From Bedellia somnulentella (Eukaryota; Arthropoda; Insecta; Lepidoptera; Bedelliidae), in NCBI GenBank assembly GCA_963576735.1, contig OY755175.1:6526401-6590400 (forward strand): 64,000 bases of DNA, written 5' to 3'. This document shows, in pieces, positions 32,341-43,341 of the stretch (positions are counted from its first letter, which is position 1; each line of letters opens with the position of its first letter). The notes under the pieces are model-generated. The model was not told the DNA's origin. It saw nothing but the letters and a program-made list of their open reading frames with translations, and did no database searches. Made by a program: the position numbers and the translations under genes.

Positions 32341-33489
32341 TGTATGTATGATTTTACATACGCCCGGGAAATTATTTAAAATAAAGGTTGTTGGGATGTG
32401 TCTCAGATAGCATCGCCCGATAATCAATTAAATGCCCCAATAACCTAAGTAGCCTCTTACGACACCCGAGCACTACACAGTTTGATGTAGGATTTTAAGT
32501 TTTATTAAATGAAACTAGTAGATATATTTAAGGACGAAATATATTTCATTATCTAGAAGAAACGAAAGCTCACATTGTCTGTTAACACAGAGGCGGATAA
32601 CTTTAAAATATCTTGTTGTGACCTAACTAAAGATACTCTTAACACTAACAACTAATATTATATGTACCAGGAGACGTCATAGTGTTACAAGCACTAAACT
32701 AAAGAGATCACTCTCCAAATCTTACCATCCCGTAAATCTAAACATTTATAATTATTAGCACATATCTATAAAAACACTCTTTGTTAGATTATAAATAATA
32801 GAAAAAAGGGGAACACCTATCCGAATAAGAATAATTCTAAAATAAAGTTAATTTAAGAACTACACATTTTCTTGGGATTTGTTGATTAAGATTAGATACT
32901 TTAGCCTTATACTTAAATAAAATAAATCTTTGTCATCTCAATTTGTTCCATATCCACACATTATTTTTAATACGCTCAGTTCAAGTAGTGTGGTGCCTCG
33001 TCATTTTGAAAATACGTGTCAGGTACAGATCTTATTGTCTAAAATTATAACCTTTTGGGATGTCTAATGGATAACTGTCTACTCTAACAGACACTGTATA
33101 CAAATTAACTTAAATATTAAAAATATTTATTGAACTGTAAATTAGTTCTATATGAAAAAGAAATAACTATACTTGTTACACTAATATTAATAAAAATACT
33201 TGCATGTTTTTTTTTTGGGGTTAAAATTCCCTCAAGTTAAGTTTAGATTTTTTACTCAACTTCCCTACTGACTACTGCCCAAATTACCCTTTTAAAATTC
33301 AATATGTTTTCTATGACTATAATGACAAAAGCAAATATGTGTAACAATATATAAGTAAATAAAGATAAAAAAGTATTAGTAGATAAAACTATGTGTTGAA
33401 TAAGAGGGACACTTATTAAATAAAAAAGTGTTGGTGCGTTACATCTTACATCAGGTTACAAGTATGAAAAATAAAATAAGAAAATATGA
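32341..33489. other. Intergenic AT-rich DNA with a decayed family-B copy
   Basis: A degenerate minus family-B copy lies at 32341-32480. The rest shows no exon or clear repeat. The MAF1 3' end is at 33490; aataaa on the minus strand near 33125 is a possible polyadenylation signal. Confidence 0.45.
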
Positions 33490-35850
33490 TCAATAATCTT
33501 CATCTTCATCCATAGCAAAGTCGACACCAGAATCAACTGCACAAACAGGACTGAAACAAAATAATATTTTGGTACCATTTTACTATAAATTGGGGTTAAT
33601 TCTATCTATGGATGTATTCATTATTTTTAAATGATACTGAATTAAAACAGTGATTCCGCATACAAAGAGACTGACTTCTCATAGAAGAAAACATAACCAG
33701 ATTATCATGAAAAATCAAAACTAAAGGGCAACCTACCAAGGGCAATATACCAATAGCTATAAATGCCAAGTGGTAGCCAGAGAGAAGGTACCCAAGTTTT
33801 GCTTAGACAATGTACTCACGTGATAGGGGGCAGGCCTATCGCCGTTTTTGTACGAATACACTGTCACATGACTAAGTACAACTCAGCCATGTGGGTTTCC
33901 TCACGATGTTTTCCCTCACCGTTAGCAACCATGATAAATTGTAATTGGCTGAGTTGTACTTAGTCATGTGACAGTGTATTCGTACAAAAACGGCGATAGG
34001 CCTGCCCCCTATCACGTGAGTACACTGTCTAAGCAAAACGTGGGTACCTTCTCTGGAAACTAGATGGCGCTTGCCATGTGAGTTCAGGAGTATTGGTACC
34101 TCTGCCAACCCCTTCGGGAATAAAACGGCGTGAACGTTTATGTTATGTTATGTTTATGGTAGCCAGAGCTTTCAAATTAGAAATTATTTAGTCACTTGAG
34201 GTGGGTAAAGATTTTAAAGTATTGTGTTATTTTTTTGAAAAATTCAGCTGAACAGCAAACTCTCATAGTAATTAAATTAGTAATAAGAACATGGTGAAAT
34301 CAAGTTACCTCATAGCTCTGCAAGTAAAAAAGACAATTCGTTTGAGCTTTTTGTTGTAGAAGAAATAGTTGAATGCCCAGAGACACCCAGGCTCTCCAAA
34401 TGGATCACTTGCAAGATCAGGACTGTAGCTGTAGATACGACAGTCAGGTAGCTGAACCTCTTCTTCGACAGCAGCCCATAGAGCGGGCTTCAGTTGTCGC
34501 CAACGAGCTCCACCCACAGCCGACAATGCTGCGTCTACAGCACCCTGCACCCAGCTTAGGGACGGCTCTGCACTGAATTCACTGCTCTACATGTCAAAAA
34601 ATAATATTGTGTTATCTTTTACACATTTTGAGTATCTATATATATTATTATTATCTATATATATATATATATATTCTTTTAATTTCATTCCATACTTTAA
34701 AATTAATTGTATTTAAATCAAATTGACATTACTGGAAAGTTTCCAAGATCTAATTAATACAGATATAAATACCTTTGTCATAGAGAAATCATAATCAGGA
34801 AAAGCTGCATTCAGCGTAGCTATTAGATAAAATAACGTTTTCCTTGAAATTGTGTCACACAGCATGCCTTCATCTCCTGACAGACTGTGACTGGAAACAA
34901 AATATAAATAATTACAGCTCATGATAAAGAATTTGCTTGCTTTGTTGCTTGCTTGCTTTACTTGAACTTGCTTTATCCACCTTGTAAAAAAAAAACTTTT
35001 ATTTTTAATTTTTGGGTAATGTATTACTTATCTCATAACTCACAACAAAGAACTAAATGTTTTCTCTAGGATTGAGCCAAATAACTTTAACTCTGTTTCA
35101 TTTTTAACAGTCCAAGTGCAAGACAATAGGAGCATATTATATTATATTATTAGCGTATTTATGCAGTAGATGTAAAATACTGATATGGGATCAAGGTGAC
35201 ACAGATGTCATTGAGCATGCATTTTTATTGTTTTCAGGGGTTTGCCTTAATGTGCTAGCGTATCTCAACCTTAATATATTGGATATGGTGTAAGATGATT
35301 GGTACACTTTAAGATAATCCACTTTGTAATTGTCATTGTAATATCGAATGAAAGAGTGTCTTTAAATAACTCAATTCTTTTGTTGTTTCAGATAAACTTT
35401 TGTCCACATAAAATTCAAACAGTTATATTTTATTGTTGTGTTGATTCACATTGTTATAGGGGTTCTAATGGAATTGTCTGCATGTCAGTGTTAGTAAGCT
35501 GGTTCCACACCATGTACACCAAGAGAATTAGATAATTTTGATCTAAATAGTGTGAATTTCTTATAGAAAATAGTTAACTTTATATTGATATTTACAGTAG
35601 TAGTGTATAGTAGAGTTTAAATTAATCAAAACACTATAGTATACCTATAGGACACTCCTTCGGGTGGGGACAATGCTTGTAAATCACGAGAAGTCTCTCC
35701 ATCAGCAGTGAAACGTTTGTAAAACGCTTTTTCTCCTCCTGCCATTTTGCAGCTGTAACTTTCAATACGTCCTTGAACGACACTGTCGCCATTCAGGATT
35801 GAAAGTGCACTGCTCAAAGCCTCAAAGCGTCCACTCTCTAGCAGCTTCAT
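33490..35850 (-). CDS. MAF1: MAF1, repressor of RNA polymerase III, complete, four exons
   Basis: Minus exons 35645-35850, 34773-34890, 34309-34586, 33490-33550; GT-AG with matching phases, 220 residues. Exon 1 holds box [21 protein letters not shown], then [15 protein letters not shown]. Exon 2 holds [20 protein letters not shown] followed by DFSMTK. Exon 3 holds [40 protein letters not shown] and [20 protein letters not shown] (boxes B and C). The short last exon ends in an acidic tail, MDEDEDY, usual for MAF1. Family knowledge: nuclear-cytoplasmic phosphoprotein that binds Pol III and blocks its recruitment under stress or low TOR signalling. Intron 3 carries a fold-back SINE. The start codon is 106 bp from the first candidate ATPAF2-side ATG, so a shared divergent promoter is likely. 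Confidence 0.95.
33783..34156. repeat. Family-A SINE in fold-back form, single target duplication
   Basis: A minus-oriented half (33783-33942) and a plus-oriented half (about 33948-34156) of family A abut head to head and share about 115 bp of inverted sequence. The whole is bounded by the 12-bp repeat tggtagccagag (33771-33782 and 34157-34168), so it looks like one insertion event. The target was a family-B fragment. It lies in MAF1 intron 3. Confidence 0.82.
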
Positions 35851-36060
35851 CTTTTTGGTTTCTATTTATGTTTACCGAAGCAAAACTTTTGTCGTCGATT
35901 GTGAAAACAATTTTATGCATCCAGTTGAATAACTACTGCTATACATAGCCGTAGGATGTATGAATATTCCTTTTCTTTTAGAGTGTATCAGTTTCACACT
36001 CGGTATAAGATTCAGCTTCTGTTCTTCTTCCGCGGTTGTAAAATGCGGGTACATCACAAT
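35851..36060. promoter_or_regulatory. Probable divergent promoter of MAF1 and ATPAF2
   Basis: MAF1 begins at 35850 on minus and the ATPAF2 body follows on plus, with no other gene between. The GC content rises locally (cttccgcggttgta near 36028). No TATA box was identified. The ATPAF2 first exon was not located with certainty: the frame from ATG 35956 could splice from 36034 in the needed phase, but its donor is poor. Confidence 0.4.
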
Positions 36061-37828
36061 GAAGAATAATAATCAAGTAGAAAACTTTTACAAACGTTAG
36101 TTTATTAATAGCTCCAAGAACGCTTCAGAAAACTTGCTATGCGCCACTTCACTAAATTCTAAATACACCACCAACTGTATTTGTTAAAACACAAAATCCA
36201 TTGGATCATACATTCTCACTTTTAAATTGTAAAATGAACATAGATTTGACTGTATTTTTATCAATTTAAACTGTGTTAATCTGCTTTTAATTCAGACAAA
36301 ATCAATACGCTTCCTTTCCTTTCTAATTTCTTTCAACCAAAGAGTATATAATCACTCCGTTTTCTTTCAACAACAACCATAGTCAAGGTAAAAATAGATG
36401 CAAACAAAACAGAAAATACAAACACAGCCAAAACAATAACCATAGACAAATTTAATTATAAAGCTGCGTTGAGGATATACGAATAAACGAATACTCATGT
36501 GAATATGTCAGATCAGAGTCATAAACTACTTGAAAATTAAAAAGCTGCATGATATAAGCATGATATGATCTTTCAGTTGATTGCTATTGCTAGATCTATA
36601 TTTTGAACTCAACTGGAATTTAAAAATAACTCAATTCAACCCTAAATATAGTGGATATTTAGTGAGAACTTAAAAGTAATGACTTAATTGTATGGATAAA
36701 TGAAACTTTAGCTTCTAAAGCTATCGACAAGGAAAAAATATACATTTATACAAAAATATAACCTAAAATTTAGGTGATAATTTAATTAAAATATTTATAT
36801 TCTTTGAATCATTAATACATAAATTTAAAAATTTGTGATCTCGTCATGTGGCAAACTATCCCGAAATGTATAACGAAAAGAATGTGTTTCAACATTGTTC
36901 AAAAACAAAACTATGGTATACATTTAATTTTATATTATTTTAAAAGTTTATTTAGTTCTTTTTAGGTTCATGTCATTTAGTTATTTTTAGGACGTCAATA
37001 AGCAGGTTGATGATTCCCAATGGTCAACTTAAGCCCTTAAAGAAAGCTTCTTTCTAAATTTCTTAGAAACAGCATCTTTTTTTCCAAATAAACAATGATA
37101 ACTGCATATATCATAAAGGCATCAAGAAGCCAGACCATCAGAATAAGAATATCCTCAGCCACTTATGAAAGTTGAATGTGGAAATGATTGTAAAATAAAT
37201 GTATTTGGCAATGGGTCTCTAAATGCATTGTCACAAAAATCACATAAAAATGACCTAATACCTATAGTTGCCTATTACAAACACCCATGGAAAGACATGG
37301 GATAGTGCTATTTTAAGCCGACAATAATCATCATATTAAATTATAACTACTCCATCAAATATATTTATCAATCGGATTATTGTTATCAATCTGAATATAG
37401 GGGGTGCAAATATAATATATTCAAAATAAAACTATTGTGATACTGTTGAGAAAGATGGAAACATAAATTTCTTTTTATAATTCAATTTAAAAAATAAAAG
37501 TAACAGCAAAATTATTAGTGCTGTGTAGTGTCGGCTTAGAATAGCACTACCCCATTTCTTCCGATGGGTGTATGTAAGAGGTGACTAACGGTATTGGGGC
37601 TTTTAAGGGATTTTTGGGAGATGCTGTTGGAGACCCATCACCAACAAACTTTACTTTACCATCCCACACAACTTTCCAAAAGTGGCTGAGGAATTTTTAA
37701 TTCCTTAGCTCTGGCTACCCCTTTTAGGGATTTATAGCCGTGAGTATATTTATGTGTGCTAAATTATTATTTTTTATATTTTTGTGCTTCAATTGCTGTT
37801 TTGATAATACCTTATTTATTGGTTTCAG
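36061..37828 (+). other. Probable first intron of ATPAF2, with family-B copies
   Basis: AT-rich, without a recognised exon. Holds a decayed minus family-B copy (about 37120-37325) and a full plus copy (37522-37756), which ends 72 bp before the ATPAF2 exon acceptor. Confidence 0.5.
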
Positions 37829-40800
37829 CAACACGTAAAAGATTCTATCGTACTGCTGATATAATTCAAAATAATAGCAAATGGGAAATAAGATTGGATC
37901 AAAAAAAATTGAAAACGCCAAATGGCAAACCATTGTTAATTAACAGTGAGCCTCTTGCGAGGGCCATTGCAGCAGAATGGGATGCTCAAAATGAAGTTAT
38001 TTCTCTGCCAACAATGCATTTGGTAATTTTATTTATATTTGTATAATATCTTTTTTTTATTTTTATATGACAACCATGATAACTCAGTGGTTAGAGCACC
38101 ACTTATTGTGCACACAATGAGAATTCTAACCCAGATCAGGCCTAGACCAATTATTATTATTATTGTTGGGCGCTAACCGCCTTGGGTTTCCACACTTAAC
38201 CCAGCTACGAGGTGGGCCATTGTACGTGACCTAGACCAATTTGTCTTTTCTAAAGTAGTATGTGTGGTTAATTCACCATTGTTGCTAGCGGTATGGGAAA
38301 ACATTGTGAGGAAACCTACATACTTCCCTTAAAAAACTAAGCCAAATTCTTCAAACCTTCTGTCTCTTCAAAATGGGATTTCAAGAGTACAGTACCTCAG
38401 CTTGGAGTTTGCTAAATGTTTAAAATTCTAAATTTAAAATGGCACCTGGTCCCAGCACCAATCAGGATGAGTGATACGTCGTTGGAAAGGTTATTTTTTG
38501 TACAATAAAAATTACCAAAGCGCTTGTCCTAAATTACTGCCGTTTTTGAGTATTTTACTTTAAAAGTTTTTTTTTTTGACAAGACTGTTTGTCATGTTTG
38601 TTTCATGTTGTTGATACATTTTTGATTTAATTATGGCAATTTATTGCAAACTCTCATAGTTTTTACAATGTCGCTTCAGCATTGAGATGTTTTAAGTATA
38701 ACATAATTTCTAAGTTACACCAAAAACATGAATTATCATAATTCCTCTTAATTAACGAAATCAAGATTTTCAAAAAATTGTACATCAAAATTGGCAGCTC
38801 TTTGGTTATTTGTGCTTGTTGTTATCCTGACAGTGGAGTATGTTTACTCCATATTTACATCTACTAGCAAACAGCTTGAAAAGCTTATTTGAGTTAATAA
38901 TCATTAAAAAACCATCTTGATATTATGGGCTAAAGAATAAGCAAGTGCTAGTAATTAATTTATTCCAAATATCTATGTTTCAGACAGCATTGTGCAACAC
39001 TTCATTAGATAATCCTGGAAAATTAACAGTTCATGATGTAGCTAATTATTTACTGGAATATTATGCAACAGATACATTGTTGTTTTACACAGATGTAAGT
39101 ATACATATGATTTGTTATTTCAACTACTTACTATAACTAATTACTACAACTGTCCCTTCCCTTAAAACCAATCTTTGGCTTCATTAACAAAATGGATTAA
39201 AATGGTCTTTGTACACAATCATTTGGGATTACTTATTATTTAGATTAGACAATGTGATAGCTCGATGGGTAGAACACCGGTTATTGTGCAAATGACTAGT
39301 GTTCAAATCCCGGGTCGGGCCTACACCAATTTGTACATACATACATATACTCACGGCTATAATTCCCTAGAAGGGGTAGCCAGAGCCAAGGAATTATAAG
39401 TTCCTTAGCCACTTTTGGAAGTTGAGTGGGGAAAAGGCGGTAAAATAAAGGTTTTTGGTGATGGGTCTCCAACCGCATCGCCCAAAAATCCAATAAAAAG
39501 CCCCGATACCCTTAGTCGCCTTTTACGACACCCGTGGGTAGAAAGGGGTAGCAACATTCTAAGCCGGCACTACACGGCAACCAATTTGTCTTTTAAAATA
39601 AATGTCTTTTAAATTAACCACACATATGTCTTTTCTAAAAAGCCATATGTGTGGTTAATTTAACACGGTCGTTAATGGTGAGGGAAAACATTGTGAGGAA
39701 ACCCACATGGCTGAGTTGTACTTAGTCATGTGACAGTGTATTCGTACAAAACGGCGATATACCTGCCCCCTATCACGTGAGTACACTGTCCATGCAAAAC
39801 GTGGGTACTCTGAACACCAGGTGACAAAGTCACGTGATGGTCAGAAGTATTAGTACCTCTGCCAACCCATTCAGGGATATTCGGCGAGAACGTTTATTTT
39901 ATGTTATGTATGTTATTATTTAGAGTATAACTGTTTGATTCTTAATCTCACCTAGCCTTGGGCTAAAAACAAAATTTTCATTGGTAGAGTTTGTACTCCT
40001 CATCATACATAATACTCTTTTTTTGTTGCAGGAGGATAATGAATTACGATCAATGCAAGAAGAAAAGTGGGGAGCGATTCTAGAATGGTTTCAAAAGAGA
40101 TTCGATGTCAAACAAGAGGTCTCATATGGTCTGGAGCTACCAGTTATCTACGCCGACACTCGAGCTGCGTTAGCAAAACATTTCCTTTCATATGATCTTG
40201 CTTCTTTGAATGGTAAGTATTTGTTATGCTATCCCTTATTATTGAGTTCTATTGTAAATGGTCATGTGTATGATATGAGGCTTAGGAATTAGAAAGGATC
40301 ATGTTATTTCATTATTTAATAAAACATAAACATAACATAAACGTTCACGCCGTTTATCCCCGAAGTGGTTGGCAGAGGTGCCAATACTTCTGAACTCACA
40401 TGGCAGCGCCATCTAGTGTCCAGAGAAGGTACCTACGTTTTGCTTGGACAGTTCACTCATGTGATAGAGGGCAGGTCTATCGCCGTTTTGTACGAATACA
40501 CTGTCACATGACTAAGTACAACTTAGTTATGTGACAGTGACGTTATGTGACGTTAACAACCATGATAAATTAACCACACATATGACTTTAGAAAAGACAA
40601 ATTGGTGTAGGCCCGACCCAGGATTGGAACTCACGCCCTTCTGTTTTCGGGCGGGTGTTCTACCCATTGGACTATCCTGTCGTCTCCATTGGACTATCAT
40701 GTCGTTTAATAGTTTTAAATTATATGAGTACCAGGTAAATTTTTATGCCGTGTAGTGCCGGCTTAGAATGTCGCTACCCCTTTACTTTTCTACGGGTGTC

Positions 40801-42888
40801 GTAAGAGGCGACTAAGGGTATTGGGGCTTTTTATTGGATTTTTGGGCGATGCGGTTGGAGACCCATCACCAAAAACCTTTATTTTACCGCCTTTTCCCTA
40901 CTCAACTTCCAAAAGTGGCCGAGGAATTTATAATTCCTTGGCTCTGGCTACCCCTTCTAGGGAATTATAGCCGTGAGTATATGTATGTATGTATGTAAAT
41001 TTTAAATTATAATCAACATTTTACACAGCGGTTTGCTTCGGCGCGGAAGCGTTGAAGTCCCCGCTGCTGATGCTGGCGACCATGGAGCGGCGGCTGGACC
41101 CGCGGGACGCCGTCGCGCTGGCCAGGCTCGAGGAGGAGTACCAGGTATATATCACACGTTCTATTTACTAGTGGTCCGCCCCGGCTTTGCACGGATGCTG
41201 TTAAGTTTTTATACTGCTTACCCCCTACGATATTTAGTATGATGATATATATCCTTTGTCCTTTTCCTGGTTCTAAGCTACCTCTCTAGCAATTTTCAGC
41301 CAAACCGGTTCATCCGTTCTTGAGTTATAAATAGTGTAACTAACACCACTTTCTTTTATATATATAGATTACTAGCTGACCCCACAGACTTCGTACTGCC
41401 TCAATCAATAATCAACAAGATAAATCCGAGAATTTTCATATTTATTCACCTTTTAAACCTTCTCTGGGCTGCCATAAATAATTCAATACCAAAATTAATC
41501 AAATCGGCCCAGCCGTTCTCGAGTTTTAGGGGGACTAACGAACGGCAATTCATTTTTATATATCTAAATTACTTAACTTACTCAAGAGAGATTTGTTAGG
41601 ATCGTAAAGGGGCGATCGGTAGTCTCTGCCTATCCCATGAGAACAACGGGCGTGAGAATAAGTAAGTAATTATTTACTCATTGCATTATGACACAGTATT
41701 TCTTTATTGTACACTTTTATTATTTTCGGAAATTGCTGTAAGTTAATCGTATGTGTATACTGTAAAGTATTTGTCTATTCCCTCCTTCGTAAATATTCAT
41801 ATGTGTGGTTAGTTAGTTAGTAAAATATATTAAGGAAACCCATAGTGTCATATTTAATCATCGGACAGCGTATTCGGCTACAGGCCAGTCCTTTATCATG
41901 GGCAACACTGTCCAGACAAATGTAGGTATTAACATCAGATGATACAATGTCTCATTAGTACCCTTGCCATAAAGTAACACTAAGTTAAATACAGAATTGG
42001 GGTAGCCAGAACTTTAAATTTAAAAAATTTCAGCTACTTTTGGAAGTTGAGTGAAGAGTCTTCATAATAAAAGTAATCACTTAAAAAACTCTTATAGTAC
42101 TAACATTAACATGTACTCACGGCCATAAATTCCAAAAAGGGATAGCCAAAGCTTCATAGCTAAGAAACTCCTCAGCCACATTTGGAAGTTGATGGGGACA
42201 ATATGATAGAAAAAACTTATCGTTGGTTTCCAACCGCATCGCCCAAAAACCACTTATAAAAGCCCTTTTATGACACCCGTAGGTAGAAAGGGCAGTGATA
42301 TGCTAAGCCGGCACCACACGGCTAACATTAATTAAACTTATAAAGCCAAACACGGTACATTCCCAGCTCCGTCACTGGGGCCGCGTGCCGTGCACGAGCT
42401 GAGTTTATTAAGCTTAATTTACCTAATCAATTAAGCAAATAAAAATTTTCGACACCAGCATGACTCGAACCTACGACCTCGGGTATACGCCCTTGTCAGT
42501 CTGCCAACTGAGCTATGGTATCGAGTGATCACTCGCGCGAAAATTTGTATTTGCTTGTTTCTTTACACCTTTTTACTGGTGTTAGCGCTATCTATTGCAT
42601 TAATTTACCTGTCCCACAACCAAACATAAAGTACACTATATTCCCAGCTCCGGCACTGGGGCCGCGTGTCGGGGGCGCACGACCTGAGTTCATTTAGCTT
42701 ATAATTGCCTGTTCCACAACCATACGTAAAGCACACGATATTCCCAGCTCCGTCACTGGGGCCGCGTGCCGTGGGCGCACGAGCTGAGCCAGGCCGAGCT
42801 GACCGCCCGCCTGGCCGCCGCCGTGCTCGTCATCCACTGCCGCAACGAACACCACTCCGCTAAAACTAAGACGGTGCAACAGCAATAG
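37829..42888 (+). CDS. ATPAF2: ATPAF2 (ATP12), F1-ATPase assembly factor, 5' exon missing
   Basis: Plus exons 37829-38022, 38984-39094, 40032-40212, 41029-41144, 42748-42888, all GT-AG and phase-consistent (216 codons with stop). Residues in order: TRKRFYRTADIIQNNSKWEI, KLKTPNGKPLLINSEPLA, AIAAEWDAQNE, TMHL; TALCNTSLDNP; WGAILEWFQKRFDV, GLELPVIYADTRAALAKHFL; FGAEALKSPLLMLATMERRL, LARLEEEYQ; HWGRVPWAHELSQAELTARL ending CRNEHH, SAKTKTVQQQ. The R/KRFY, W-E-I-R-LD, LKTP, TMHLT and LEEEYQ blocks are the ATP12 signature. Family knowledge: mitochondrial matrix chaperone that binds F1 alpha during ATP synthase assembly. The first exon with the targeting peptide lies upstream and is unresolved. Exons 4-5 are GC-rich, and the acceptor of exon 5 is preceded by two partial duplicates. 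Confidence 0.92.
38071..38335 (+). repeat. Diverged family-A SINE with a nested LINE 3' end
   Basis: Head ccatgataactcagtggtta and later accaatttgtcttttctaaa, cacattgtgaggaaacc-type sequence. It is interrupted at 38153-38229. Located in ATPAF2 intron after exon 37829-38022. Confidence 0.75.
38153..38229 (-). mobile_element. 77-bp extreme 3' fragment of the I-like LINE with TAA tail
   Basis: Contains (ATT)n plus cacttaacccagctacgagg and tgggccattgtacgtg, the same 3' end as the I-like element near 10860-10910. It is flanked by a perfect 12-bp target duplication cctagaccaatt (38141-38152 and 38230-38241), so it is a true, extremely 5'-truncated insertion. Confidence 0.85.
39246..39915 (+). repeat. 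Family-A SINE split by a family-B copy
   Basis: Head at 39246-39334 (gatagctcgatgggtagaac, gttcaaatcccgggtcgggc), body from 39580 to about 39915. A short local duplication of the atgtcttttaaattaaccac segment lies near 39600-39650. ATPAF2 intron. Confidence 0.8.
39335..39579 (-). repeat. Family-B repeat inserted into a family-A SINE
   Basis: Full minus copy with a 10-bp target duplication accaatttgt (39325-39334 and 39580-39589). This shows that family B also moves by a target-duplicating mechanism and that it was active after family A at this site. Confidence 0.88.
40321..40706 (-). repeat. Family-A SINE, minus, with internal rearrangement
   Basis: Near-complete copy. Around 40495-40555 a local palindrome (tgtcacatgactaagtacaa with its complement) replaces part of the consensus, and the head end is partly duplicated (ccattggactatc repeated near 40665-40700). 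ATPAF2 intron. Confidence 0.75.
40746..41000 (+). repeat. Family-B repeat, full length, (ATGT)n end
   Basis: Starts gccgtgtagtgccggcttag and ends in gtatgtatgtatgt 30 bp before the acceptor of ATPAF2 exon 41029-41144. Confidence 0.82.
41164..41580 (+). repeat. Dispersed repeats of the 'ggtccgccccggctttgc' and 'agctgaccc' types
   Basis: Two adjoining pieces (about 41164-41345 and 41372-41580), the second starting actagctgaccccacagact. Such sequences recur widely in insect genomes as LINE or Penelope-like tails. Family not assigned. ATPAF2 last intron. Confidence 0.45.
41800..42325. repeat. Diverged family-A copy followed by family-B copies
   Basis: About 41800-41975 is an old plus family-A copy (catatgtgtggttagttag, aggaaacccatagtg). 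42000-42060 is a short minus family-B piece, and 42108-42325 a minus family-B copy ending ctaagccggcaccacacggc. Confidence 0.65.
42352..42747 (+). repeat. Two partial tandem duplicates of the ATPAF2 last-exon acceptor
   Basis: A unit of about 95-100 bp containing ttcccag followed by ctccgtcactggggccgcgt recurs three times: acceptor-like sites end at 42366, 42647 and 42747. The third is the functional one. The first two copies carry only the first ~37-45 exon bases and then run into intron-like sequence (gagtttattaagctta / gagttcatttagctta). A SINE (42425-42600) separates copies one and two. Confidence 0.85.
42425..42600 (-). repeat. Family-C-like tRNA-headed SINE, simple form
   Basis: On minus: atagctcagttggcagactg (A box) and ggttcgagtcatg (B box), tail ttatttgcttaattgatt. 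Flanked by the 10-bp target duplication taatttacct (42415-42424 and 42601-42610). Lacks the family-C 3' segment that forms the fold-backs elsewhere. Confidence 0.85.
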
Positions 42889-43032
42889 GTTTAGGATTAC
42901 CTGTGAATGATAGGCTCAGATATTTTATGTTTGACGTAATCCAGTAGACATTTTGCTTGTCATAATTTAATTGTCAAAGAATACTGTGATAAACAACCTT
43001 CACGTCTAGTTTGTTAGGTGGGTAGTAAAAGT

Positions 43033-43089
43033 AAAGCCACATTGACTGATTCGGTACCTGAAAAGTGTTGACACAATCAATGTGGCTTT
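43033..43089 (+). repeat. Stem-loop in the ATPAF2 3' UTR region
   Basis: aaagccacattga (43033-43045) pairs perfectly with tcaatgtggcttt (43077-43089) across a 31-base loop, with weaker pairing continuing inward. Could be a small palindrome or an RNA structure in the 3' UTR. Confidence 0.55.
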
Positions 43090-43335
43090 CTAGTAAAATG
43101 TCTAAGTCAGTTTTGCGAAGTCTACTTGAATTGTAAAATGTCGCCTAAGAGTTGACAGAAGTGGCAATAGCGTTTTCTTGAATTAGAATTAATATTTTTT
43201 GTAAATCAATCATTTTATTCAGTAAATAACTACAAAATAGTTGCTAAATATGTATTGAACATTGTTATAGAATATTTCTGTAATTGAATTTAGTCAATAA
43301 ATTACAGCGTTGTAGATATTGTAAATTGATGTTGA

Positions 43336-43341
43336 AATAAA
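43336..43341 (+). terminator. Candidate polyadenylation signal of ATPAF2
   Basis: aataaa about 450 bp after the stop codon; another lies near 43293. Chosen by position only. Confidence 0.4.

Noticed and set aside
35872..36057. Minus-strand open frame as a small gene, or plus-strand ATPAF2 first exon
   Set aside because: The minus frame has no recognisable similarity. The plus candidate from ATG 35956 needs a poor donor; another from ATG 35960 is in the wrong phase for the next exon.
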